The notes under the pieces are model-generated. The model worked only from the letters and a program-made list of their open reading frames with translations, had not been told where the DNA came from and did no database searches. A program made the translations under genes and the position numbers. A stretch of 64,000 bases of DNA, taken from Xanthostigma xanthostigma. Its lineage: Eukaryota; Arthropoda; Insecta; Raphidioptera; Raphidiidae. This document shows positions 42,272-54,678 of the stretch, piece after piece. The DNA lies in NCBI GenBank assembly GCA_963575645.1, contig OY754465.1:5766001-5830000 (forward strand). Direction: 5' to 3'. Numbering within the stretch: the first letter of the stretch is position 1; every line of letters begins with the position of its first letter.

Positions 42272-42674
42272 AACGGAAAAATTGAAAAAGTTGTATTTTT
42301 TTCCAAGAATAAAACGATTGCAAGATCAAGAAAGGAAAGTGAAATGGTACAAAATTTCATAGATTTAAACTTTTATTTTTTATTCTAAATTTTAAAAAAA
42401 TGTCATCCCTTGTTATTTTTAAATTAACTGAAGATACTATCTTGTCACTATTTTTAAACGCTTTATATTAGTTTGGGTTGTAAATATGTATGTCCGTAAC
42501 GGAATCTTTGAGCATAATTTTCACCAATTTCCCGAAGTCTGATTAATTTGAAACTTTGCATACGTATCAAGGACCGATGACAATGCAATAATTTGATAAC
42601 AGTTTCCCATTATCCTTATTAGGACCCCCAGGATTAATAAATTCTTTTATAGATCCTCAAACTAAAAAGTGAAA
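42272..42674. other. No gene recognised
   Basis: AT-rich spacer before the foldback element. Confidence 0.35.
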
Positions 42675-42897
42675 AATAAAATATAGTTTAAAAAAAACTA
42701 AAAAACACGCTTTATATCGCACTAAAAAGTAAAAAATAATTGTTTTAAAATAAGCTTAAAAAGCGTGGGGCGCTTTGTTCCACATTTTCGTACATCGAGC
42801 GCCCAACGCTTTTTAAGCTTATTTTAAAACAATTATTTTTTACTTTTTAGTGCGATATAAAGCGTGTTTTTTAGTTTTTTTTAAACTATATTTTATT
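42675..42897. mobile_element. Foldback element with conserved hairpin tip (family F1)
   Basis: 223 bp. The stem includes cactaaaaagtaaaaaataa and aaacacgctttatatcgcac. The tip at 42761-42812 repeats the gcgtggggcgc stem and its loop, as at 31921-31969, with one stem mismatch. Confidence 0.75.
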
Positions 42898-43880
42898 ATG
42901 TTGAATTTCTGTAGGTTATGCAACGTGTTCCTAAAAGCATGACCTAACAAATATATAAAAAAGTAAAAAATAATCCCTTTGAAAAAAATTAATTATATAC
43001 AAACGGAATTCAAAAAGTTACATTAATCTTTAAGTTGAAACAGCTTTCTGTTTTTCAGTTTTAAATTCCGTGTTTATTCATTTTCATTTATGATAGAACC
43101 ATACAAACTTGGCTTTCTGAAAAGCAATTTTGTCAACACGAATATACAGTGAAATAAGTATCAATCATCATCAAAAGTTAACAGGAGGCGACATGTATTA
43201 TTCTTTAAAAGGAGAAGAAACCACTTCTCTCCGACGAACTCAAGAGAAACTATAAAATGAAAGTGATTTCAACGTCACTTCAGAATAAGTGGATGACACA
43301 AAACAGTTCTATTTTCTTCGCCGTGACTCTGGAAATGAATTAAATATTTAAACTTCTTTCTACCTTACCTATTCTGTAACAAATATTCCAGATGACAAAT
43401 AACGATCAGCAGTGTGGAATCAATGACCAATGAAAGCCGATGAGACGGCTGTGTTTTGTTTTCAAGTAGGCGACGACAATCCAATCACATTCGTTATGCG
43501 ATAAGACAACGTACACTTCATACACTAACACTACACTCTGTACACTGAACTCGAAAAATCGGAAAGCTTGTCATCACAAAACTATTAAAAAAAACACGCG
43601 CACAATAACTAAGACACATAGCTAAGCAATTTCACACTTAAACTGAACATTGCTTCAGTAATCGAAAAATAAAAATACATCAAAACCTTTCGAAAGTTAA
43701 AAAAATTTCATCACCAAACAAAGTTTGAAAGCAAGAACTATGTCACAACGTTCATTGTGTGGCAGACGTTCATTTGTCTATGCGATAAACAAGAGACTGG
43801 CGCTGGCATGACTTGTAACTACATAGCAGCAATAATTATTAGGCATGAATGTTTAATTAAGTAAGTAGGTCTATAATGTA
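42898..43880. other. No gene recognised
   Basis: Mixed composition; no frame or element boundary that I can support. Confidence 0.3.
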
Positions 43881-44280
43881 CAGTGTGTTATTTTGAACGC
43901 ATGCTTGGCCCGTGTTTTGTTTGGTGCGATGCGTCGTCGACAGAAGGTAGGTTTGTGACGTGTGGTGGGTAACAGCGTCGGAACGCTAACGTCGGGTTGT
44001 CTGAACGATAGCGGCGCTGCACGCGGCGACGCTGGCGTACTACGTTCAGAGACCGGCTGAAATCATATCGCCCTTCGAAACAGCAGCTTGTAATAGTTGC
44101 CAGGTTAAACAGCGCTTTGTGGTTAAAAAAATTAAACCGAATCCAGTCTATTTGATGGCAGATAATTATCCTGGCGTAAAAAGCAGCTTTCAGGGAAAGA
44201 CAGTGCACAAGTTTCGCGCTGATGAATGCTTCCTGTAATGAATTTTCAGTCACAGTTGTTAAAATCACTGTAAATATGCT
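43881..44280. other. CpG-rich patch, possible exon or regulatory region
   Basis: About 43900-44060 is clearly richer in G, C and CpG than its surroundings (cgctgcacgcggcgacgctg). A minus-strand frame of 126 codons (43888-44268) ends in an Arg-rich part but matches no family I know. It could be a first exon or promoter of a gene outside the window, or an old transposon piece. Confidence 0.25.
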
Positions 44281-44298
44281 GAAAATTGTTTTGACTCG

Positions 44299-45475
44299 AA
44301 ATGACAGGTTAAGTACGATAACTCGATGTGCAAAATATCAATTGGAAATACAGAATTATTATATTTCTAGTGTGACCTGTGCGAATTATTCGTACTAAAT
44401 AAGTATAATAATTATCACTTTAAAAATTATTTTTTAAATATGATTGCAGGTATTCAATTCGTTTCTAATTTTGCACACTGCTTATAACGTTCTTCTTTTT
44501 GTTGTATTACAATATAAAGCTCAGGTGACAGATTGAAGAAATATTTTACTAAAATTGTCATATAGAGGCGCAAGTAGCAAAAGCGTTGAGCTAAGCCAAA
44601 TGGCATCATGCAGCATTGCTGTGACGTTGTTCAGCGTTGACGCTGTTTCAAAATTAAAACCATCAGATGGCAGTATGCAGTATTGTGTCAGATGACAGAT
44701 CGAAGTGTTGACGTTGTTTCAAAATTAAAGCCGTTAGATGGCAGACGTTATTCAGCGTTGCTGTATTATAATTAATTTACAAAAACAAAAGCAATAATAA
44801 ATTTTTTAGTTGTCGATGTCAGTAGAGCAAGCAATTATCTTTAAAATGATATATAATTTATGTGGAGAAATTTGAGTTTTTTTCTAAAAAGAGAGGCAAA
44901 CATCTTTAACCTTAGCGTATTAATAATTAATATATATGATATAACATATAACAGTGTTATTAGCCGTTTTAGGTGTGAATTTTTTTTTATAAATTAGTTT
45001 TTTTTGCGCAGTGAAAAGGGAAGGACTTTTAGGGGGAAGTTTTTTAAAAACCATTACGGGGTCGTGTCGATGCGATGGCGTTTTTTTGCGCAGTGAAAAG
45101 GATAGGGCTTTTAGGGTGAGTTCTTTAAAAAAACAATTACGGGGTCGTGTCGATGCGATGGCGTTTTTTTACGCAATGAAAAGGGGAGGGCGTTTGGGGA
45201 GAGTTCTTTAAAAAACAATTACGGGGTCGTGTATACAAAGGTGAGATAGTATTACAGTAATTCTACACCTGTTGCTATGACGTGACATATGATTTCTGAT
45301 TGGTTAGATTCAAAAAATGAGATTGAAAGACGAAAAATGTTTACGTTTTGAGATAATTTGTGAATAATCTGCAAAGTTTTTTTATTTTGGAACGTCAAAA
45401 TTTAGCGTTTTCTATGGCTTAAAAAAGAAAAAAATCAAAGTTTGGGCACATCAAGTCATCAAACTAGACCCAAAA
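44299..45475. mobile_element. Family M1 TIR element with internal minisatellite, copy 1
   Basis: Left end block ataactcgatgtgcaaaata and right end gcacatcaagtcatcaaact resemble the ends of the copies at 47310 and 54679. It holds an 82-83-bp tandem repeat (45011-45235). A duplicated 'gttgacg(c/t)tgtttcaaaattaaa' segment (44630-44760) is extra in this copy. Confidence 0.5.
45011..45235. repeat. Minisatellite, about 2.8 units of 82-83 bp
   Basis: Units start at 45011, 45093 and 45176 (gtgaaaaggg...) and share caattacggggtcgtgtcga and tgcgatggcgttttttt. The 66-codon frame here is a product of the repeat. Confidence 0.8.
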
Positions 45476-46140
45476 AAACGATAGGGAAATTTAATTCCCT
45501 AGATTTGAAGTATTGGTTTTTAATTTTATCCACCCTCCCTGAGCTAGGTTTGTCAGTCCGTTTGACGTTTTGAGTAGGTAGTGATTGATGAAAGTGCGCT
45601 TACAAAATGCTAGCTTTTACCGAAATGACGTGCTACCAGATTTTACAGACAGACAGACACTGCAGGTTTCAAGCTCTCGACCTGAAGTACTCGGAATGTA
45701 CGTAGACAAACAGACATACAGACATATATACACACAACCATGACATCATCTCTATGACGTCACTTCTGGGCTATAGTTCTTTCTTTTTACATCGACCATA
45801 CTTCAGATCGAGCTGACGGGAAAAATTCAGCGGCCCCTCTTCTTCTTCATCTTCTTCATTCAAAGGTGACTGACAATTGAATTATCCCTCTTCTGTGTTA
45901 GTTACAGTCTTTTTATACAAAGAATGGATGGCAATGAAAGAAAAACAAGAGCAATAATATGTATCGTGGCGTTTATTTATGATAATATGTATAGCGCAAA
46001 CTGTTTTGACTTAATCGTTATTAAATTTTTTGAAGTGTTAACTTGATTTCCATTTTTGTTTCAGACTAAAAAATCAGTAATATAAACAATCGAAACACCA
46101 AACTTTTCCCATTTGTGCTTAATTCTGTGTGATTTTTTAT
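45476..46140. other. No gene recognised
   Basis: Includes 'cagacagacagac' and 'cttcttcttcatcttctt' short tandem tracts; otherwise nothing supported. Confidence 0.3.
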
Positions 46141-46144
46141 ATTA

Positions 46145-47100
46145 TACTAGCTGCTGCTCGCGACTCCGCACGCGACTGAGATGAAACGAGACAGTGACAA
46201 CAGTAGTGGAGCCGTACCACTTTAAAAAATAATTGATGTTTTCGCCAGCAGTTTTTGCGTGTTATATACTATATTACGTGTGAATTTTAAAATCATTCCC
46301 TATTTTACCCTCTTGAGGAATTATTTTGCAGAAATGCTGAAATACGTGATTTATTTCTTACCAAAAGCCTAAATATGAATTTTTATATCCCTAACTTGAG
46401 AAATGATGGGTTCCCATACAATCTTTCATCCCCTATTTCACTCCCTTCAGGATTTTTTTCAGACAAAAGGTACATTATGTCCTTCCCAGTGCCCGATTAA
46501 TCTATAAGCAAAATAAGTAATTGCTTAGGGGATCACGTCTCAGGGGGCACCAAGAAGCACAACTCAGAAATAAAAAGTACCTCACTAAACCGTGTCAACA
46601 ATTATTTCTTCTTTTTGTCATGTTCTCAAAAATTTGATCTACTGATATGTATTTACAAGTATAAAAGATAAATATAAATAATAATTTATTTTTGAAAATT
46701 AAACGGAAAAAAAACATTATTTCTTAAGGGTCAATTTTTTTAATTTTAAAGTTTTGAAACTTTGTTTCTATTAATTGTATAAAAATGCCTAAGTTCCGAT
46801 TTTATAGAGAGGCAAATTGTCAATGAGAGTATTGATAGTAAAATTCAATTTTTTTCCTAAAAATCTATGCTTTTTAACTTTCTTCTATCAATGTGAATTT
46901 TTTTTATAAACTGAACATATTAGAGATAGGGGCCTATAAGCAAGAAATGCTTAGGGCATCAAGGAGTCTTAATCCGGCACTGGTCCTTCCTAGAGATGCA
47001 ATCTATCTCCTTGCCAAATTTTATAGAAATTTGTTCAGCGATTTACGCCTGAAAGCGTAACAAACAAACCAAAATTCGCATTTATATTATTAGGATTAAT
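46145..47100 (+). repeat. Degenerate retroposon tail split by a hAT MITE
   Basis: Begins actagctgctgctcgcgact, a lepidopteran-type retroposon tail, and ends attcgcatttatattattag. The hAT MITE at 46487-46982 interrupts it. Confidence 0.55.
46487..46982. mobile_element. hAT-type MITE with 8-bp TSD
   Basis: CAGTGCCCGATTAATC...CTTAATCCGGCACTG, flanked by a perfect gtccttcc duplication (46479-46486 and 46983-46990). 496 bp, no transposase frame. Confidence 0.88.
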
Positions 47101-47309
47101 CAAAGTTGAAACCATAATAAAATTTTAGAGAAAATCACCACCGGGTTTTCTATATTGAAATATAGAAGATCTAGGAAACCATAGAAAATAAAATGTCTCA
47201 GCGATGCTTTTCGTATAAACGATTGTTTATCAGCTTCTTATTAATAATTGTTATATAAAAAATGGATTGTTGAAAAGGGGCAATTTTATCAAACGACGGA
47301 CAGTGAAAT

Positions 47310-48341
47310 CAGAATGGGTAAGAGTACGATAACTTGCTATGCAAAATATCCACTGGAAATTCACAATTATTGTTTTATATAACATATAACAGCGTTATTG
47401 GTCGTTTTAAGTGCGGAAAATTAATTTTTTGAAATTAATTTAAAAAAATTAAATATGGTATAAAGTTGATTTAAAGTATATTATTTACTATAATAGCGAT
47501 CGCTATCTTGTCTCATATAGTGATAAGAAAAGAGAAAGTTATATATACCTGTATCTATGATAAACAAAGATAGAAATATCAACTGGTTGGAATGAAATAC
47601 AATTGAACGTTCAGGGCAGAGTCGTATTTGGAAATTTTAATTTATAAAACGAATTTTAAATTTAAAACTCACATTTTCATGAAGATTGAAAACCACCGCT
47701 TTTTTTGATAAAGGGGTATGCGAATTGTCTCGCAGTGAAACGGGAAGGGGAAAATGTGGAGTTTTTAAAAAAACAATTCCGGGGTGAACGATAAACGGGT
47801 ATGCGAATTGTAATTCTGGAGTGAACGATAAAGGGGTATGCGAATTGTCTCACAGTGAAACGGGAAGGGGCAAATGTGGAGTTTTAAAAAAAACAATTCC
47901 GGGGTGAACGATAAACGGGTATGCGAATTGTAATTCTGGAGTGAACGATAAAGGGGTATGCGAATTGTCTCACAGTGAAACGGGAAGGGGCAAATGTGGA
48001 GTTTTAAAAAAAACAATTCCGGGGTGAACGATAAACGGGTATGCGAATCTAAATACGACCCTGCTTCCATAACACAATCGAAAGCTGCATACAAAGTGAG
48101 ATAGTTATATAATAATTCTACACCAGTTGCTATGACGTGTATTTGTGATTTTTGATTGGTTAGATTCAAAAAATGACAGTGAAAGACGAAAAGTAGTTCC
48201 ATTTTTTTCACGTATTTTTGAGGAAATTTGTGAATAATCCGTAAAGTTTTTTTTTTGAACGTCAAATTTTAGCGTTTTCTATGACTTAAAAAAAAAATTT
48301 CAAAATTTGTGTGCATAGTGTTATCGAACTGGACCCATCAG
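47310..48341. mobile_element. Family M1 element with internal minisatellite, copy 2
   Basis: Ends 'gagtacgataacttgctatg' and 'gttatcgaactggaccc'. It carries a 120-bp tandem repeat instead of the 82-88-bp one in the other two copies. The right flank (ttctgattggttagattcaa-type block) is shared with both. Confidence 0.6.
47707..48046. repeat. Minisatellite, about 2.8 units of exactly 120 bp
   Basis: Units start at 47707, 47827 and 47947 (gataaaggggtatgcgaatt). Units 2 and 3 look identical. A related diverged piece is at about 2115-2390. Because 120 is divisible by three, a long minus-strand frame results; it is not a gene. Confidence 0.88.
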
Positions 48342-48923
48342 TATGTATAAAATGTTGAGCTCAGAATTGTTGAAATACGGTTTTTACTTTGTCATTATAA
48401 ATTTTGAGAGCTGAAATTTCAATTCAAACATTTTAAATAGCTTCCAATTGAGCTTTATTACCACTTGTACAGAAGTTGCTATAATGAATAATCCTTGCAG
48501 GTACTACGCCGTGAGTTCGTCATATTTTATTAAACGAGAGACTTCTGCTTTTAAATAATTTATATAATTAAAGTCACTCTTGTGGTTTCATAATATTAAT
48601 TAATACCCTTTGCTAAGCTTTAATGGGAAGTTGAGTTTCAAAATTTTACATCAGGGTAATTATTAATTAGATGGGTATTGTAGAAAACAAGTCCGTTAAA
48701 AATCGAAAATTAAATGTTGCAAAACTTTATCGTCAATATGTAGGGCAAACTAGATTTTTTTTTAACAAAGGAAATTTATTTTCAGTTGTTAGATTAGGTA
48801 TTAAAATTTATAAAAGACCGCGCACACTTGTAAAGCATAAACCTGCACGACCAACACAGCGCAAACCTGCAATTTTTAGTGCAGGTTTCCTACATATACA
48901 TAGCACTAATTAACCGTCTTTTA

Positions 48924-49632
48924 GGCTACATACGCACTAGGCGGCTGCCCGCAATGCGGCTAGCCGTCCGGCTAACCGCGGTGTGCGGTTGAATCTGCGT
49001 TCAGCCGGACGGCTAGCCGCATTGCGGGCAGCCGCCTAGTGCGTATGTAACGTCAGTTGAATCTGCGGTTGAATCTAATTTAAACCAGACATATTTTATT
49101 TACCAGAAAGATTTTGTTTAACCAAACAAAACGAACCATTTCTACAATGGACGTTGAAGAAGTTGTAGCTGTTTATTATATATACGATCGCTACATAAAA
49201 AATAAAAATAAAAAAAATACTGGATACATCCTTTCTTACAAACACGAAATGAAACTGGGCATTTTGATATATTTTTTGAAAACCTCAAAAAATGTAAAGA
49301 CAAGTTTTTTGGTTACATGAGAATGCGTTTAAAATCATTTGAAGAATTATTGAGTATATTAGAACATTCATAATGTAAATTGTCAGATTAAAAAATACAC
49401 GACTACCCAGGTAACGGTTAACCGCAAACTAAACCGCGTAGTGCGTACACGAACCGCGCGGTCAGCCGTCGAAGCGGCCGCTGTGCTCCAAGCGACCGGA
49501 GCGGTTGGCGGGCAGCCGCAACGTAGTGCGTATGCATTTTTTTATATATACAGAATTTACGTATAGTTTACTACTTGCGGCTAGCCGCGCGGCTAGCCGC
49601 TTTGCGGGTAGCCGCCTAGTGCGTATGTAGCC
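48924..49632 (+). mobile_element. PIF/Harbinger-type transposon remnant with TTA TSD
   Basis: 709 bp, GGCTACATACGCACTAGGCG at the left and its complement at the right, flanked by tta (48921-48923 and 49633-49635), the PIF/Harbinger target. The GC-rich ends contain further gcggctagccgc hairpins. A decayed transposase N-terminus lies inside. Confidence 0.85.
49150..49371 (+). pseudogene. PIF/Harbinger transposase N-terminal remnant, frameshifted
   Basis: One frame gives 'MDVEEVVAVYYIYDRYIKNK' (from 49147). After a frameshift near 49255-49262 a second frame reads 'FFGYMRMRLKSFEELLSILE' up to TAA at about 49372. The FxxYxRM...SFeeLL pattern is typical for the start of Harbinger-type transposases. 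The catalytic domain is absent. Confidence 0.6.
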
Positions 49633-49701
49633 TTAAATATATACTTAAAAATCGTGAGCAGTTCGAAATGCAAAAGAAAAACAAACATATCTATAGTAAT
49701 A

Positions 49702-50290
49702 TATAAAGCTGAAGAGATTGTTTGTTTGAACGCGCTAATCTCAGGAACTACTGGTTCAAATTGAAAAAAAAAATTTTGTTGGATAGTCCATTTATCGAGG
49801 AAGGCTACAGGCTATATAATATCACGCTACGACCATTAGGAGCGGAGCATTAATGAAAAATGTTGCAAAATGTATCTCAAAAATAAGCTTCTATTCAGGT
49901 GAAATACACTAACTAAATATACTCATATTAGCGTTGAGAGTACACAACGTCGTATGGCTCAATCGGTAGAGCATGCGACTGTCAATATCAGGGTCGTGGG
50001 TTCAAGCCCCAAGTTGGGCGAAAATATTTTGATTTTCTACATTGCTTTCTTCTAAGCCTTAGATTTAAATTTATTTTAATTTTATTTAATTAATTAAAAA
50101 AAAAATATTAGTTTAAAAAAGTATAAATACTGCTTTTTATCGACAAAAGCTTTTGAACGGTAACTCCGATAATCATGAAATTTGGACACAACATTCATCT
50201 CGGTAAACTAAGATGAATGTGTGTACTCATGTTCCTCCCTTCCCCATTCGTTTTTTTACACCGGGGTGAAACCGGACGGGACCGCTAGTA
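49702..50290 (+). mobile_element. Composite retroposon: T1 tail halves around a tRNA-Lys-like head
   Basis: The first half (ataaagctgaagagattgtt to about 49890) and the second half (ttatcgacaaaagcttttga on, from about 50138) match the T1 short form at 25086. Between them sit about 250 bp containing a tRNA-Lys-derived part. The copy at 59205-59817 has the same build, so the composite has spread as a unit. Confidence 0.7.
49949..50020 (+). tRNA. tRNA-Lys-derived sequence in composite retroposon
   Basis: tggctcaatcggtagagcat (A box) and gggtcgtgggttcaagcccc (B box), ending gttgggcg, follow lysine tRNA closely. The anticodon loop is changed (gtc in place of ctt/ttt), the anticodon stem is broken and the acceptor stem is incomplete, so it is a pseudo-tRNA that may still act as a Pol III promoter. 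Confidence 0.65.
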
Positions 50291-50315
50291 TAATATATAT
50301 AAACATTTCCAAAAA

Positions 50316-50425
50316 TGATGCCAAACTTCTTAGGAGGCTATGAAACGTCGAGAAATTTTGGTTCGACCCCTAGGTTCCGCCATCCCACCGACGCCAATAG
50401 TGTAAGTGCCTTATGGCAAATAAAC
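50316..50425 (-). repeat. Fragment of the 39979-type element
   Basis: ctatgaaacgtcgagaaatt and tagtgtaagtgccttatggc match the start of 39979-40545 in inverted form. Confidence 0.55.
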
Positions 50426-50649
50426 TAATAAATAATAATAGAATAGAGTATTTTAATAAAACATTACTATAATTACATTCCTTTGTGTTTGATCCGAATT
50501 CAATTGTGCCTCGCAGTGCAAACGATAGATTGTCTGAATGTTGGAGCCGACGTAATACACGCATTAGCATAATGCAGATGATGCATGTGCATACATTTGG
50601 CCCCCCCGGTCATAAATGGCTTTCAATTTGACGCGAGTAAATGGCCGCA

Positions 50650-51390
50650 AATAATTTACGTTGCAGTCGAGCATAATGATCATATTAACATAAAGAGCAT
50701 AAAGATGAGTCAAAACTGTGGTTCATTTAATACTCCTATATTGCTAGTAGGAATCGGAAAAAGACTTGACCGTTACGGTGCAGACATATACGCGTCCGTC
50801 TCACTTATTATACGCTGAGTCTCATGCGCATGTCCGTAAATGTACACAACAACCATATATTTAATACCCTCTATATTGCTAGCAAAGATCGGGAGAAAAA
50901 CTTAAACACCACGGTCCGGACATTTATACGTCTGTCTCACTTATTTTACTCTGAGTCTTATTGCGCATGTCCGTAAATGGTCAGTTAGCACATGGAACTA
51001 ACCTGTGAAAGGAAGATGTCTTGCTCTATTTAATTTACTGATTGCCTCCCTACAGACGCGACACTTGCAGACAACGGGTCAAGTAAAAAGAGATAGAAAA
51101 CAGTCGTTTTCTGTCTCACTTATGGGCCACGATTCCACTTACGGCCACTAGCAATATAGTAGTTATTAAAAAAATGGGGTCAATTAGTAAGTAGAATAGA
51201 GCAAGCCACCTTTCTTTCACAGCTTAGTTCCATGTGCAAACTGCCGCTGCAACCAACGTGCATCTATTCACGGACATGCGCATGAGACTCAGAGTATAAT
51301 GAGTGAGACAGACGTATAAATGTCTGCACAGTAGTGTTTAAGTCTTTCTCTCGATCTTTACTAGCAATATAGAGTGTACTAAATATATGA
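50650..51390. mobile_element. Cluster of three CTATATTGCTAG-family MITE copies
   Basis: A partial minus copy (about 50735-50850), a full minus copy (about 50868-51160, with ctatattgctag and ctagcaatatag ends) and a partial plus copy (about 51170-51375). They share the blocks cggacatgcgcatgagactc and gacagacgtataaatgtctg with 22752-23070. Confidence 0.65.
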
Positions 51391-53221
51391 TCTATAGACT
51401 ACTATAGACCACGTTTGGGAGTGTATCAAATTTAATTAAAATCGGCCCCGCTGTGCTTGAGTGGTATAAATAAAAATTGTAGAAACATCTTTTACGTACT
51501 CTTCGACGTCCCGGTCAATAAATTCCGTAAATAAAACACTTCTATAGCATTTACAGGGTAAATGGCTTTTACTTTTGACATTTTTGTATGTCATGTCACA
51601 AATCTGTTTTTGTTTTTAAAAATAAGTGTTATTACAATTGAAATTATACATTATAACATGCTTGCCTTTGCTATAATCTATAAAAATTTTCCTAGAATGA
51701 ATTTAAAGTTTGTTTCTTTGAATATTCCTGATACATATAACTTTTTATTTTCAATTCATGTGTATTAAAATATCATCATAGCATGGAATTAACAGAAAAC
51801 TTTTATGGGGCCACTGGGAGTTAATTCGCGATTCGAACGGATAGTTGGACATGCATATATAATAAAGACAAGAGCCGAGGTTCAAATTATAATTGTGTCT
51901 TAATTAACACAAAATGATAAAATATTGTAATACAATATTTTTATGATTTAATTAATAAAAATTACTCAACCAAATGTTGGTTAGTGGATTAATGAGCTTG
52001 TTAACAATCGTTGGAAAGAGCTCCTTCTTACCTAAAAAAGTTCATTTTACAATGAACTTTTGATGTCTGTTAAATAAATATTTTTCCTTTAAAAACATTA
52101 ACGCCCCAAATATTTCGACCTACCAACTACGGTAATTCATATCTATATAATATAATATTTATAATATATTGCTCGTGTCACAATTTCGGCCACGCTAATC
52201 TTCGAAACCATCTAACCGATTTTAATAAAATTTGGTGCATGTGTCTTGCTTGGTGCAACTTACGCTGTAGTTTTTATTGTAAATGTAAAAAAATTCTTAT
52301 TGACAAGTGTTGTTACTCAGTTGAGGATTTTTATCAGTAATTGAGAATAGTATTTAAGTATTTCCATATTCTATTTTTAACGATTTGTTATCGGATTAAT
52401 TATTTTAATATGTTTTGACTGTGTACCTACTGACGTTTTGTATCCATTTTATAATGGCGCAACAAATATGTATACATTTATTATTATTATTATTATTACA
52501 TATTTTGTACAAAATTACGGTGTTTTCTCAAAAAAAAAACTGTTTTAGTAACATGTAACGACATCTGATAGAATTTACATACAACTATTAGTTCAGAAAC
52601 AAACAAAAAAAGCCCGCTAGTATTTAATAATATATTGTTTATCTCATTCTGGTCGTAGGTACACCGCATATAGGTAACCTTGTCAGCTTTTTAATAAAGT
52701 TAAGGGATGACCAAGACATTTTGTCGGTGTGTTTCGGTTATAATTTTGATCTGTCTTTTTAAATGAAGCTTAGAGAAGGTTGTAGAAGTTTTGTTCCAAA
52801 ATATGTATTGAAGGAGATTTATTTGGTTGAGGAACAATAGAAATAAGCTTTACCAAAGTATCGCTTGTGGTGAGAGAAGGTGTAATTGAAATCCTGTCAA
52901 AAAATAATTTTAATTTACACCCCTGTTGCAAATGTTAGGGGCGTGTTAGCGACTGAACTATTGCACTGCCTCTGTTCTGTGTGACAAATTTTGGTATAGG
53001 CACTCACCTGTCACCAGGAAAAAAAGCGGGTGTGCTTTAAAGTTTAAACCACACTACTGAAGTAAAACTTCTTCCTGCCATATATAATACATAATAATGA
53101 TACAATAAGTAATATTCGATTATCTATCACCATATTTTGATTAGACGTCCTGATTTAACGACACAATATAACCTCACTCTGTAGCACATATCTACAAAGA
53201 TGAAATGTTTAAAATATAATT
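51391..53221. other. No gene recognised
   Basis: AT-rich. 52145-52260 ('gtgtcacaatttcggccacg', 'accgattttaataaaatttg') looks like a piece of an insect retroposon tail. Nothing else supported. Confidence 0.3.
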
Positions 53222-53468
53222 TTGACGTGATAACGTCTTATAAATTGATGAAACACCGGCTGCACGCACGAAAAAGTGTCACGTTCCGCCTGAGCCTGAG
53301 CGTGCAAGCGAGAGCGCGGTATAAGCGATAGAGAGGCACGATCGGCCCAAGCGTCGGCTTGTACGCATTTCTCTCTCTTCTCGCGTGACGTCAGAGAGTT
53401 CATCAATGTTTCTTTATGACGTTATCACGTAAAACTATCGTCCGTAAACCGACTTTACAGACAACCAA
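53222..53468 (-). mobile_element. Family R1, short form
   Basis: 247 bp with the same ends as the 570-710-bp copies, but the interior is compact: gcaagcgagagcgcggtata and cttctcgcgtgacgtcagag replace the long AT-rich middle. It may be closer to an ancestral form. Confidence 0.7.
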
Positions 53469-54678
53469 TTTTTGATTAATTAATAGGCAAAATATGTATA
53501 TATATTTATTAGCATACTTAATTTATAATACATTTAAAAGGATTTATTAACTAACCTACATTATTTCCCGTTACAGAATGCAGAAAAATCCGATGAAATC
53601 AAGCGTGCCTAAAGAAGTTTTACTCCAAAAATAGTTTTGCAGCTGTCACCTTTTTTTTAAATAATTATTGACAACTTTAGGGGTTGATTACCCCTAAAAA
53701 CAACTCAAGCTAGAGACGCAAAATGTAGTTTTTGTTCTTTGAATTGACTAAACTACGTTTATAAGTCATTTCAATGCGAAAATCAGCTTCCAAAAAATTC
53801 AGTAGCTCTCGGACGAAAACAAGATTTATTGAAAACAAAATAAGCAACTGCCGGCGTATTGTAAGATTTCACATTTTTACTTTCAAGTGTTTTTGTTTAT
53901 ATATAGGTGCTATAAACCCGCACTCCTTTTTTTAGTCGACGAATCGTTATTTTGAGTTAAATATAGAACAAAATAATAAATAAAATTGTGTTCTATGAAC
54001 TTTGAGTTGCGTTATTCGGCTATTATTTTAATAAATGATGAATTCGACAAATGATTTTTTTATAGTACGCACGATTCAACTGGTCATTTTAATTTCCACC
54101 GACTAGTTTTGGAGAAATCAATGAAAACATAATCCATCTACCGTTTTACCATAAAGCCAATGTTGAATATGTCTAATTTTGAAGTCATTTATTTATTTAA
54201 ATAATCGGGAAACCTCCCCTAAAATTTTCAGAATTGGTTTAGACTTAGTCCAAGTTCATATAAAAAAATCAAGCCTTTTATTTAAAATTGCCTTGGTGCT
54301 CGTACTACCTTAAGATAAATTTAAAAAAATTACACTAAATATATTTCCACATTGCATAATTTCTACTGTCGAAATTCTTCTTGATAGTATTTATGGAAGG
54401 TGAAGTTCAATGCAAGAAGTAAATTAATGTACACACGTATAGTCCTTCTAATGCACGATATACACCGTGTTCAGAAATGATTCAAATAAATAATCTCCTT
54501 TGAATAAAAATCATTTTGTAAAGAATAGAGTTTGCACAAATATTAACTAAACAGTTGAAACAAAAGAAGATGAAAAAAAAACACGATATGAAAAAAACTG
54601 CCCAATTTCTGAAAGTACGAATTCTTTTTACAGTTATGAAACTAAGTTTTATTAATTATTTTTGTAAACAAATGGAAC
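53469..54678. other. No gene; dispersed repeat piece
   Basis: 53690-53825 resembles 16625-16770. The rest is AT-rich and unrecognised. Confidence 0.3.

Noticed and set aside
47707-48046. CRISPR-like array
   Set aside because: Contiguous 120-bp tandem repeat without repeat-spacer structure, in a eukaryotic genome.
47765-48265. 166-codon minus-strand open frame
   Set aside because: It reads through the 120-bp tandem repeat; a 40-residue unit repeats because 120 is divisible by three. No domain.
48671-48913. 80-codon basic open frame before the Harbinger element
   Set aside because: No recognisable domain, length expected by chance, ends in a short hairpin-bearing stretch.
49949-50020. Functional tRNA gene
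   Set aside because: Broken anticodon stem, changed anticodon, and position inside a repeated composite retroposon.
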